Positions 1-5,350 of a DNA stretch of 5,350 bases are shown in pieces. A program made the translations under genes and the position numbers. Source of the DNA: Gammaproteobacteria bacterium (GTDB taxonomy: Bacteria > Pseudomonadota > Gammaproteobacteria > QOAV01); assembly GCA_027067235.1 (NCBI GenBank), contig JALXFQ010000263.1, positions 1-5,350 of the forward strand, written 5' to 3'. The stretch's first letter is position 1. Every line of letters starts with the position of its first letter. The notes beneath the pieces were generated by a model. It had not been told where the DNA came from. It saw nothing but the letters and a program-made list of their open reading frames with translations, and did no database searches.

Positions 1-256
1 GGCCCAGCATGTCCAGCGCCGCAGCCGTGGTTACCAGCTTCATCACCGATGCGGGATTTCTCGGTATGCCGGCATTCCAGCTCAGCAGGGTTCTGTCGGC
101 GTCCAGATCCCTGACATAGACCGATACCGCCGACACAGGGATTTTGTTTTTCTGCAGCTGCGTCAACATGACCTGCGGCAAAGCCGACAGCGCCTGCGCC
201 GGTGAGCAGGCGAGCAGGCAGACGAGCATGAAAGTCGTTATTCGCGCGTGAATCAT
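1..256 (-). CDS. dacB: D-alanyl-D-alanine carboxypeptidase/endopeptidase, PBP4 type (peptidase S13), 5' part
   Basis: This is the first 85 codons of a gene that continues beyond the left edge. Family knowledge: S13 (PBP4-type) enzymes are periplasmic serine hydrolases that remove the terminal D-Ala of peptidoglycan stem peptides and cut D-Ala-mDAP cross-links. Seen here: a basic N-terminus (H3, R5), a hydrophobic stretch at about residues 6-17, and a likely signal peptidase I site after A20-Q21-A22. The mature start is followed by a segment ending in NPASVMKLVTTAAALDMLG, in which S70-V-M-K73 is the catalytic SxxK motif with typical S13 surroundings. L14-L15-A16-C17 could instead be read as a lipobox, so a lipoprotein form is possible. 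The ATG at 254-256 is preceded by AGGA at 259-262, close to the start. A later start at M10 would lose the basic part of the signal. It lies 72 bases downstream of the rhodanese gene on the same strand. The family call is firm; the exact subtype is less so because the SxN and KTG motifs lie outside the window. Confidence 0.88.
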   Translation of the reverse strand, partial: MIHARITTFMLVCLLACSPAQALSALPQVMLTQLQKNKIPVSAVSVYVRDLDADRTLLSWNAGIPRNPASVMKLVTTAAALDMLG

Positions 257-328
257 TTTCCTGAAATGTGCAAACCAGCAAATGCGCTGTACCGCAACAC
301 TGACCAGCGGCGGCCTTTGCGATCGGGG

Positions 329-772
329 CTAACACTGCTCCCAGGGCAGGCCGTGAAAACGCCAGCCGCCCAGTACGCTGCGGTGATGATTTTCGTCGCG
401 ATCGCCCTCAAAACCCTCGTCCACATGGTAGACTTTTTCCAGGCCAGCTTCGATCAGCGCCTTTCCCGCCTCGCGGGAGCGTACGCCGCTGCGACAAATC
501 AGTATAATGGGCACATTCTGGCCAGGGCCGTCCTGCACCGCGCCGCCGAGAATCAGCTTGCGGATATCGGTGACAAAATCGGGGTTGACCTGCCAGTCCG
601 GCTCATCAATCCAGGGCACATGCACTGCCCCGGTGGGGTGGCCGACAAACAGGAACTCCATGGAAGATCGAATGTCCACAAACACCGTGCGCGGCTCCGA
701 CCGCATCATATCATATGCCTGTTTTGGCGACAGACCCATGGGTTCAATGGCCGATTTGTTTTTCTCCGACAT
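329..772 (-). CDS. Single-domain rhodanese-like sulfurtransferase
   Basis: The product is 147 residues with one rhodanese domain spanning nearly the whole protein. Family knowledge: rhodanese domains carry sulfur as a cysteine persulfide and pass it between thiol or sulfane donors and acceptors. Seen here: VFVDIRSSMEF (residues 30-40), matching the conserved D-x-R segment near the domain start; AVHVPW at 49-54; and the active-site loop C93-R-S-G-V-R98 after a hydrophobic strand (PIILI). The following helix and the GFEGD segment (120-124) are also typical. The C-terminus GGWRFHGLPWEQC is a tail I recall from rhodaneses of sulfur-metabolising proteobacteria. There is no signal peptide or membrane segment, so it is probably cytoplasmic. 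The start at 770-772 is chosen because of a very strong ribosome binding site. The reading frame is open 25 codons further upstream, but that extension would overlap mrcB and lacks such a site. The true sulfur donor and acceptor cannot be told from the sequence. Confidence 0.92.
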   Translation of the reverse strand: MSEKNKSAIEPMGLSPKQAYDMMRSEPRTVFVDIRSSMEFLFVGHPTGAVHVPWIDEPDWQVNPDFVTDIRKLILGGAVQDGPGQNVPIILICRSGVRSREAGKALIEAGLEKVYHVDEGFEGDRDENHHRSVLGGWRFHGLPWEQC

Positions 773-780
773 CAGTTTGA

Positions 781-791
781 TCCTCCTCCTT
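781..791 (-). promoter_or_regulatory. Strong Shine-Dalgarno site of the rhodanese gene
   Basis: On the minus strand this reads AAGGAGGAGGA, an almost ideal match to the 16S rRNA 3' end, 8 bases before the ATG at 770-772. It decides the rhodanese start. The same bases on the plus strand read TCCTCCTCCTT and run directly into the mrcB TTG start at 790-792, so the two genes' initiation regions are physically superposed. Confidence 0.85.
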
Positions 792-3231
792 GAAGCATAA
801 CACCCGGTTGAAAAAACGCGACAGAAAATCTGCCCTGCCTGGTTCATTCCGGCTATGGTTCTGGCTGCTACTGCTCGGCGCCACGGGTCTGACCGGCTGG
901 TATGTATATCAGGTCTCGGCGCGCGTCAACCAGGCTTTCGATCTGCATCGCGGGCGCCAGCCGGCCCATGTCTATTCGCGCCCGTTACGGCTGGAGCCGG
1001 GTAAAAAACTGTCACTGAAAGATCTGCTCTGGGAACTGGACGCACTGGGATTCCGCCGCAGCCATGTGCTTGCCGGCGCCGGTTCCTACGCCGTCAGGGA
1101 CAACAGCGTACAGATTCAGCAGCGGCCTTTCCGGCTGCCTGATGGCGAGACCGAAACGCAGCCGTTCGAAGTCAGTTTCACCGATAACTCCATATCCGGC
1201 ATCCGTCGCTATGCTGATCACAAGCAGCTGGCCAGTGTGTGGCTGGAACCGCTGCTCATCGGCAGCATTTTTCCGTTTGCCCATGAAGACCGCCTGCTGC
1301 TGGATCTGGATGAGGTGCCGCAAACGGTGATCGACACCCTGTTTGCCATCGAGGATCGCAGTTTCCATGATCATCACGGCGTTGATTTCGTTGGCATTTT
1401 GCGGGCGCTGTCTGCCAATCTGCGCTCCGGCTCAACCTTGCAGGGCGGCTCCACACTGACCCAGCAACTGGTGAAAAACCTGTTTCTCACGCGCAAAAAG
1501 ACCATCCATCGCAAGCTGGTGGAAATGGTCATGGCCTTCATGATCGAGGCGCGCCACAGCAAACGCGAGATATTGCAAACCTATATCAACGAAGTCTATC
1601 TGGGCCAGTCCGGGCAACGCGCCATCCATGGCCTGGGGCTGGCCAGCCAGTTCTATTTCGCACGGCCGCTGCGCGAACTGGAGGCGCACCAGGTCGCCCT
1701 GCTCGTCGGTATGATCCGGGCGCCTTCCCAGTATAATCCGCGACGCCATCCGGAAGCTGCCCTGAAGCGCCGTAACCTGGTCTTGCGCGAGGCGGCGAAA
1801 CGCGGCGTATGGCGAGAACAACAGGCGCGGCTGGCCGAGGCCAGGCCGCTGGATCTGGCGCTGCAGGAAGACCGTGGCACACGATCCTGGCATGCCTTTC
1901 TGGAACTGGTGCGAAACCAGATCCACCGCGATTACAGGGATGAGGATATCAAGGCCAGCGGCCTGAACATTTTTTCCACGCTGGATCCGTTCATACAGCG
2001 CCAGGCCGAAGCGGGGCTGCAAAGCAAGCTGGCCGAGCTGGAAAAAGAACATGCCAAGGCGAAAAAACTCCAGGGCGCGGTGGTCATTACCCGCGCCAGC
2101 AACGGTGAAGTGCTGGCCGTGGTTGGCGACCGCAACCCAACCCAGTCCGGTTTCAACCGTGCGCTCAATGCGCGCCGCCAGACCGGCTCCATCATCAAGC
2201 CAGTCATCTATCTCAGCGCTCTGGAACGCCCGCGCCAGTTCACCCTGAGCACGTTCATCAGCGATGCGCCCTATGTCTGGCGCAGCAAGGGCGCAAAACC
2301 GTGGACGCCGAGAAACTACGGCGGCCGCTATCATGGCGCTGTGCAGCTGCGTCAGGCGCTGGCGCATTCCTACAATGTTGCCAGCGTGCGCCTGGGCATG
2401 ACCGTGGGACTCGGCAACGTGCTCGACACGGCGCGCCGCATCGGCATCCAGCAACCCCTGCCCAAGGTGCCTTCGGCGCTGCTGGGAGCCATAGCCATTG
2501 CACCCATCGACATCGTCAACATGTACCAGACCATCGCCACTGGCGGCTACCGCATTCCGCTGCGCGCCATTCGCTCGGTCACCGGCCAGGATGGCAAAAC
2601 CCTCAACCGTTATCCGCTGCGTGTTGATCAGGCCATCAAGCCCGGCCCGGCCTGGCTGCTTATCAACGCCCTGCAGGGCGTGGTACGCGAAGGCACGGCA
2701 CGTTTTCTCAACAGCCATTTTCCCGGTTATCTGGGGCTGGCCGGCAAAACCGGTACCACCAACGGTCTGCATGACACCTGGTTCGCCGGATTCAGCGGCA
2801 ACCTGGTGAACGTGGTGTGGGTGGGCCGCGATGACAACCGCTCCACCGGGCTGACCGGCTCCAGCGGGGCGCTGCGGGTGTGGGCGGATATCATGTCACG
2901 ACTGGAGCTGGAACCGGTGAACATTCCCAAACCCGCCAATGTCGATCTGGTCGCCGTACACAAGGCAACCGGGAAGCGCGTCGCCAGGGATTGCATCAAC
3001 GCCGTGGAACTGCCCTATATTCACGGCAGCGCGCCACGCGCCTGGAGCGCCTGCACCAGCGCGCCGGGCATCACGCCGGCGCCGGCGTCCGACTTCCCCG
3101 GACTGGAAGGCCTGGCGCCACAAACCGAACCACGCGCCACCGAAGCGCCGGCGCAAAAACCATCGAAGCCGGCGCGCAGGAAACGCTCGCTGAAAGATTT
3201 TTTCCGGGATTTGATCAACATCGGAGACTAG
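790..3231 (+). CDS. mrcB: Penicillin-binding protein 1B, bifunctional glycosyltransferase/transpeptidase (class A PBP)
   Basis: The 813-residue product is a bifunctional peptidoglycan synthase anchored in the inner membrane. It polymerises lipid II into glycan strands and cross-links the stem peptides. Seen in order: a short basic cytoplasmic tail (1-20); one membrane segment (about 21-42); a UB2H-like region (about 60-150), the part that in E. coli binds the activator LpoB; a GT51 glycosyltransferase with E188-D-R-S-F, QGGSTLTQQLVKN (218-230) and NE268-VYLGQ, carrying both expected glutamates; and a transpeptidase with S467-I-I-K470, S527-Y-N529 and K653-T-G655. C735 and C755 sit where I recall a cysteine pair in the E. 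coli protein. A basic and hydrophobic tail (RRKRSLKDFFRDLI) ends it. The UB2H-like insert points to PBP1b rather than PBP1a. The start is TTG: an in-frame TGA at 778-780 limits the frame, and the next methionine is residue 246. A second TTG at 808 is an alternative. No plus-strand Shine-Dalgarno site is visible before either. Confidence 0.96.
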   Translation: MKHNTRLKKRDRKSALPGSFRLWFWLLLLGATGLTGWYVYQVSARVNQAFDLHRGRQPAHVYSRPLRLEPGKKLSLKDLLWELDALGFRRSHVLAGAGSYAVRDNSVQIQQRPFRLPDGETETQPFEVSFTDNSISGIRRYADHKQLASVWLEPLLIGSIFPFAHEDRLLLDLDEVPQTVIDTLFAIEDRSFHDHHGVDFVGILRALSANLRSGSTLQGGSTLTQQLVKNLFLTRKKTIHRKLVEMVMAFMIEARHSKREILQTYINEVYLGQSGQRAIHGLGLASQFYFARPLRELEAHQVALLVGMIRAPSQYNPRRHPEAALKRRNLVLREAAKRGVWREQQARLAEARPLDLALQEDRGTRSWHAFLELVRNQIHRDYRDEDIKASGLNIFSTLDPFIQRQAEAGLQSKLAELEKEHAKAKKLQGAVVITRASNGEVLAVVGDRNPTQSGFNRALNARRQTGSIIKPVIYLSALERPRQFTLSTFISDAPYVWRSKGAKPWTPRNYGGRYHGAVQLRQALAHSYNVASVRLGMTVGLGNVLDTARRIGIQQPLPKVPSALLGAIAIAPIDIVNMYQTIATGGYRIPLRAIRSVTGQDGKTLNRYPLRVDQAIKPGPAWLLINALQGVVREGTARFLNSHFPGYLGLAGKTGTTNGLHDTWFAGFSGNLVNVVWVGRDDNRSTGLTGSSGALRVWADIMSRLELEPVNIPKPANVDLVAVHKATGKRVARDCINAVELPYIHGSAPRAWSACTSAPGITPAPASDFPGLEGLAPQTEPRATEAPAQKPSKPARRKRSLKDFFRDLINIGD

Positions 3232-3233
3232 CC

Positions 3234-3641
3234 ATGATCAGACAACTGTCCATTCACACCCGGGGCAAGGGATTCACCGACTGCACCCGGGAAATCGCCG
3301 CGCTGGTACGGGCCAGCGGCGTCGCTGAAGGTTTGTGCACGGTCTTCATACGCCACACGTCCGCCAGCCTGGTGATACAGGAAAACGCCGACCCTGCGGT
3401 GCAGACCGATCTGCAAAACTGGCTGGAGCGGCTGGTGCCGGAAAATGATGCGCTGTACACGCATACCGCCGAAGGCCCGGATGACATGCCGGCGCATATC
3501 AAATGCGCCCTCACCCAGACTTCCATCGGCGTCCCGATCATGGACGCCCGACTGGCGCTGGGCGTGTGGCAGGGCATCTATCTCTGGGAGCATCGACGCC
3601 ATGGCGGACGGCGTCAGCTGGTGGTGCATATCAGTGGATGA
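3234..3641 (+). CDS. yjbQ: YjbQ family protein (UPF0047; secondary thiamine-phosphate synthase type)
   Basis: The 135-residue product is about the length of E. coli YjbQ. Seen here: RHTSASLVIQENADP at 40-54, GPDDMPAHIK at 81-90, and LALGVWQGIYLWEHR at 107-121, which together are the signature of this family, with conserved H41, H88 and H120. Family knowledge: YjbQ proteins are small soluble cytoplasmic proteins. A weak thiamine-phosphate synthase activity has been described for members, but the physiological role is not settled. The ATG follows the mrcB stop by 2 bases and has GGAG at 3223-3226, seven bases upstream and inside the end of mrcB. The two genes are therefore probably co-transcribed, perhaps with coupled translation. 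Nothing in the sequence gives a functional reason for pairing it with a cell-wall synthase. The family call is firm; any thiamine function for this copy is inference. Confidence 0.94.
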   Translation: MIRQLSIHTRGKGFTDCTREIAALVRASGVAEGLCTVFIRHTSASLVIQENADPAVQTDLQNWLERLVPENDALYTHTAEGPDDMPAHIKCALTQTSIGVPIMDARLALGVWQGIYLWEHRRHGGRRQLVVHISG

Positions 3642-3656
3642 TTTTTTGCCGGATCC

Positions 3657-3672
3657 GGCGTATCTTTACGCC
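3657..3672 (+). other. Small hairpin between yjbQ and the DUF2853-like gene
   Basis: GGCGTA and TACGCC form a perfect 6-base-pair stem around a TCTT loop. The stem overlaps a 12-base palindrome, GCCGGATCCGGC, at 3648-3659, so the two foldings compete. Only a broken pyrimidine run (TCTTTC) follows, so it is at best a weak attenuator or an mRNA-end stabiliser. It sits in the 62-base gap between the two genes. The fold is read directly from the bases; a function is unproven. Confidence 0.35.
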
Positions 3673-3703
3673 TCTTTCAAAAATAAAACCTGAGGACTAC
3701 ATC

Positions 3704-4024
3704 ATGGTCGATCACGTCGCAGACGTTAAAAAATATTCCGGCAAAGTGGATGAGAACGCACTCAACAACCTGCTCAAAAACTACCGGCTGGTGCTGAGCA
3801 GAAAAGAAACCGCCACGGTAGCCTGTTCGCAGCCGTCCGAACTGGACACCGTGCGCAACAACTTTCTGAAAAAGAAACTGGGTCTGAAAAACAGCGACGA
3901 TGAGCTCAATGCCGCGATCAAGGAAATCTGCGAAAAAATGGGTACCAGCAATCGCAACAAGTCGCGCGCGACTTTTTATTATCTGCTGGCGGAGAAGTTT
4001 GGCAAGTTGTCGGTGTTCAGCTAG
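3704..4024 (+). CDS. Small uncharacterised protein, DUF2853-like
   Basis: The 106-residue product is soluble, with no signal peptide or membrane segment, and is rich in lysine, glutamate and asparagine. Predicted features by eye: an N-terminal helix with YSGKVDENALNNLLKNY (11-27), a middle segment SCSQPSEL-like at 40-47 containing the only two cysteines apart from none elsewhere but C76 (C41 and C76), then KKKLGL (57-62), DDELNAAIKEICEKMG (65-80), and the C-terminal block KSRATFYYLLAEKFGKLSVF (86-105). The spacing and the TFYYLLAEKFGKL block match my memory of the DUF2853 family, whose function is unknown. The ATG at 3704 has TGAGGA at 3691-3696, seven bases upstream. The frame stays open further upstream, but that part is antisense-free shadow of yjbQ in another frame and lacks a comparable site. 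It could be transcribed with mrcB-yjbQ across a 62-base gap, or from its own promoter; I see no clear promoter. I assign no function. Confidence 0.85.
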   Translation: MVDHVADVKKYSGKVDENALNNLLKNYRLVLSRKETATVACSQPSELDTVRNNFLKKKLGLKNSDDELNAAIKEICEKMGTSNRNKSRATFYYLLAEKFGKLSVFS

Positions 4025-4031
4025 AAAACCT

Positions 4032-4060
4032 CGTCTCTTCCCTTGACCGGGGGAGAGACG
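4032..4060. terminator. Hairpin terminator between convergent DUF2853-like gene and ruvA
   Basis: CGTCTCTTCCC (4032-4042) pairs with GGGGAGAGACG (4050-4060) to form an 11-base-pair stem with one G-T wobble and a 7-base loop. Read on the minus strand, the stem is followed by AGGTTTTC (a four-T run at 4025-4028), which suits rho-independent termination of yebC-ruvC-ruvA transcripts. On the plus strand, no T run follows, so termination of the DUF2853-like transcript there would be weaker or need another mechanism. Its place between convergent stop codons supports the call. Confidence 0.65.
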
Positions 4061-4079
4061 CCGCCCGGCGGCCTGCCGC

Positions 4080-4682
4080 TCAGCGCATGGATTTCAGCGC
4101 CTTGCGAATCAGTTCCTCGCTGGCGTCTCCCTCTTCCGCCACTGCCCTGACCGCGCGGGAAGCATCATTGGCCCTGTAACCCAAGGCAATCAGGGCACTG
4201 ACAGCATCACCGGCAGCGCTGGCCGGAGCGGTAGCGGCGCCAGGCGCGCTGGCGCGGAAAGAGGCCGCATCAATATCATCGGCGCTGATACGGTCGCGCA
4301 GCTCCACCAGCAGGCGCTGGGCGGTTTTCTTGCCGATGCCCGGGACCTGGGTCAGACGCGCCACATCTTCCGTCTGCACGGTTTCGATAATGTCGCTGAC
4401 GCTGAGGCTGGAGAGGATGGCCAGCGCCACTTTCGGGCCCACACCATTGACCTTGAGCAGGCTGCGGAATACGGTTTTCTCGGATTTGTCGCCGAAGCCA
4501 TAAAGCAGCTGGGCGTCTTCCCGCACCACCAGATGGGTATGCAGTATGACGTCGGCGCCCATATCCGGTAGTTTGTAGAAGGTGCTCATGGGCGCCTCCA
4601 GTTCGTAGCCGACACCGTTCACATCAATAATCAGCACTGGCGGCGTTTTCTCCACCAGCTTGCCGCGTAGTCGACCTATCAT
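4080..4682 (-). CDS. ruvA: Holliday junction branch migration protein RuvA
   Basis: The 200-residue product is full length for the family. Family knowledge: RuvA tetramers bind the four-way Holliday junction and load the RuvB helicase for branch migration in recombination and repair. Seen here: domain I, an OB fold (about 1-64), starting MIGRLRG and containing VVREDAQLLYGF (52-63) with the acidic-pin residues E55 and D56; domain II with two helix-hairpin-helix motifs, NGVGPK (79-84) and PGIGKK (114-119); a linker rich in Ala, Ser and Pro (about 132-157); and domain III (about 158-200, AVSALIALGYR onward), the RuvB-contacting part. It begins 7 bases after the ruvC stop, with a GGGGGTGA Shine-Dalgarno-like stretch overlapping the end of ruvC, so translation is probably coupled. 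No ruvB follows: the next gene downstream is convergent. Confidence 0.97.
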   Translation of the reverse strand: MIGRLRGKLVEKTPPVLIIDVNGVGYELEAPMSTFYKLPDMGADVILHTHLVVREDAQLLYGFGDKSEKTVFRSLLKVNGVGPKVALAILSSLSVSDIIETVQTEDVARLTQVPGIGKKTAQRLLVELRDRISADDIDAASFRASAPGAATAPASAAGDAVSALIALGYRANDASRAVRAVAEEGDASEELIRKALKSMR

Positions 4683-4689
4683 ATCCGCA

Positions 4690-5229
4690 TCACCCCCAGC
4701 CGCCTTTCAGGTTTGTCCGGCCATAGGCGGCAAGACCGTGGGACCGGGTCAGATGGCAGACGGCGCAGGCCAGAGCGTCGGCGGCATCGGACTGTGGCGT
4801 CTGATCCAGACCCAGCAGCGCCACCATCATGTGCTGCACCTGGGTTTTGTCCGCCCTGCCCCGGCCGACCACGGTTTTCTTGATTTCGGTGGCGGCGTAT
4901 TCATAGACGATCAGATCATTCGCCACGGCAGCGCAGATGGCGGCGCCACGCGCCTGCCCCAGCACCATGGCGGAACGGGCGTTCTTGGCCACAAACACAT
5001 TTTCGATAGCCAGCTCGGTCGGGCGAAATTCGCCGATAACCTTGTTCAGGCCATCAAAAACAACCTTGAGCCGCGAGGGCAATTCGCCATCGCCCGTGCG
5101 CAAACAGCCACTGGCCACATAGCTGGCCTTGCCATTACGCGATTCGATCAGTCCGAAACCCGTGGTCACCGACCCCGGATCAACACCCAGGATGCGAATA
5201 CCATCGGAGAAGTGGGTGACCGGTTTCAA
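4690..5229 (-). CDS. ruvC: Crossover junction endodeoxyribonuclease RuvC
   Basis: The 179-residue product is a Holliday junction resolvase that makes paired nicks in the RuvA-bound junction, using Mg2+. Seen here: ILGVDPGS (13-20) with D17; LAIENVFVAKNARSA (73-87) with E76; GQARG (91-95); GRGRADKTQV (122-131), typical of the family; and SDAADALA (147-154) with D148 and D151. These give the full catalytic set D, E, D, D in the expected order. The start is TTG at 5227-5229, overlapping the yebC stop as TTGA. A GGAGGA site lies 12 bases upstream. This gives about ten more residues before the first strand than E. coli RuvC, but there is no ATG, GTG or TTG between it and ILGVDPG, so the TTG is the most reasonable start. 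It is coupled to yebC on one side and ruvA on the other. Confidence 0.97.
   Translation of the reverse strand: MKPVTHFSDGIRILGVDPGSVTTGFGLIESRNGKASYVASGCLRTGDGELPSRLKVVFDGLNKVIGEFRPTELAIENVFVAKNARSAMVLGQARGAAICAAVANDLIVYEYAATEIKKTVVGRGRADKTQVQHMMVALLGLDQTPQSDAADALACAVCHLTRSHGLAAYGRTNLKGGWG
5226..5229 (-). other. TTGA stop/start overlap joining yebC and ruvC
   Basis: On the minus strand the bases TTGA hold the ruvC start TTG (5227-5229) and the yebC stop TGA (5226-5228). This is the TTG version of the common ATGA overlap and indicates translational coupling by ribosomes that stop and restart. It also supports TTG as the true ruvC start. Confidence 0.7.
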
Positions 5230-5350
5230 GCCTGGTACGATTCCTCCGGGATTTCGGCATTGCTGTGCACCTGCTGCACGTCATCCAGATCTTCCAGCGC
5301 GTCCAGCAGCTTCAGCACCTTGACGCCATCGTCCACGGACAGATCCACGG
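5226..5350 (-). CDS. yebC: YebC/PmpR family (TACO1-like) protein, C-terminal end
   Basis: Only the last 40 codons and the TGA stop are in the window; the gene continues past the right edge. Seen here: KVLKLLDALEDLDDVQQVHSNAEIPEE, read in segments, has the LLDALEDLDDVQxVxSNAEI pattern that closes YebC proteins, which are usually about 245 residues. Family knowledge: YebC was first treated as a DNA-binding regulator, and more recent work links the family, including mitochondrial TACO1, to translation, helping ribosomes through difficult proline-containing stretches. The position directly before ruvC matches the usual gammaproteobacterial order. The frame was read by eye from the last 125 bases. 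Because only the tail is visible, subfamily assignment is not possible. Confidence 0.9.
   Translation of the reverse strand, partial: VDLSVDDGVKVLKLLDALEDLDDVQQVHSNAEIPEESYQA
5242..5247 (-). promoter_or_regulatory. Shine-Dalgarno site of ruvC inside yebC
   Basis: The minus strand reads GGAGGA within the Pro-Glu-Glu codons near the end of yebC, 12 bases before the ruvC TTG. The spacing is longer than ideal, but the match is strong and no other site is better placed. It suggests ruvC is read partly by reinitiation from yebC. Confidence 0.55.

Noticed and set aside
257..328. The gap between the rhodanese stop and the dacB start, examined for a terminator or promoter.
   Set aside because: No strong hairpin with a T run and no convincing promoter pair were seen.
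700..782. Possible mrcB promoter pieces in the rhodanese coding region (TATCAT at 709-714, TTTGAT at 776-781).
   Set aside because: None has a plausible -35 at 16-18 bases, so they are probably chance matches.
248..793. Plus-strand open frame across the rhodanese gene and the dacB start.
   Set aside because: It is antisense to two well-supported genes and its product resembles no family I know.
794..802. An extended -10-like element for the rhodanese gene (minus strand TGTTATGCT).
   Set aside because: The -10 match is only 4 of 6, there is no recognisable -35, and transcription starting from it would cut into the Shine-Dalgarno site. Too weak to list as a promoter.
773..847. A 25-residue N-terminal extension of the rhodanese reading frame.
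   Set aside because: It overlaps the mrcB start, while a near-perfect Shine-Dalgarno site places the start at 772.
1432..2772. A 446-codon open frame on the minus strand opposite mrcB.
   Set aside because: It is antisense to the conserved PBP1b catalytic domains and its translation has no recognisable domain. Long antisense frames are common in G+C-rich genes.
2880..3233. An upstream extension of the yjbQ frame into mrcB.
   Set aside because: The extra 118 residues are an out-of-frame reading of mrcB. The ATG at 3234 has a good ribosome binding site and matches the family's usual length.
4060..4072. GCCGCCCGGCGGC palindrome next to the terminator hairpin.
   Set aside because: It has a one-base centre and no T run, and is likely a by-product of high G+C.

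Overview
The window looks like ordinary chromosome of a gammaproteobacterium with fairly high G+C. The reasons are a PBP1b-type peptidoglycan synthase with a UB2H-like insert, the yebC-ruvC-ruvA order, and a YjbQ protein. The genus cannot be fixed from the sequence alone. I see no rRNA, tRNA, CRISPR array, insertion sequence or prophage gene.

Layout. Positions 1-772 are on the minus strand. They hold a rhodanese-like sulfurtransferase gene (329-772), followed 72 bases downstream by the 5' end of a PBP4-type D-Ala-D-Ala carboxypeptidase/endopeptidase gene (1-256, running off the left edge). Positions 790-4024 are on the plus strand. They hold mrcB for PBP1b (790-3231, TTG start), a YjbQ-family gene only 2 bases after it (3234-3641), and a small DUF2853-like gene (3704-4024). 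Positions 4080-5350 are on the minus strand and hold the end of yebC, then ruvC (TTG start, overlapping the yebC stop by 4 bases), then ruvA. The plus and minus blocks converge at 4025-4079, where a strong hairpin is the probable transcription terminator.

How the genes work together. PBP4 and PBP1b both act on peptidoglycan in the periplasm, one trimming or cutting and the other polymerising and cross-linking. They lie on either side of the rhodanese gene and are transcribed in opposite directions. The divergent rhodanese and mrcB genes are only 17 bases apart, so each gene's promoter must lie inside or very near the other's coding sequence. RuvC and RuvA act together on Holliday junctions, but ruvB, usually next to ruvA, is not on its downstream side here. 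YebC is a translation or regulatory factor commonly encoded just upstream of ruvC.

I found no convincing undescribed system. The points most worth a second look are the superposed initiation regions of the rhodanese gene and mrcB, the two TTG starts, the missing ruvB, and the unstudied DUF2853-like small protein.
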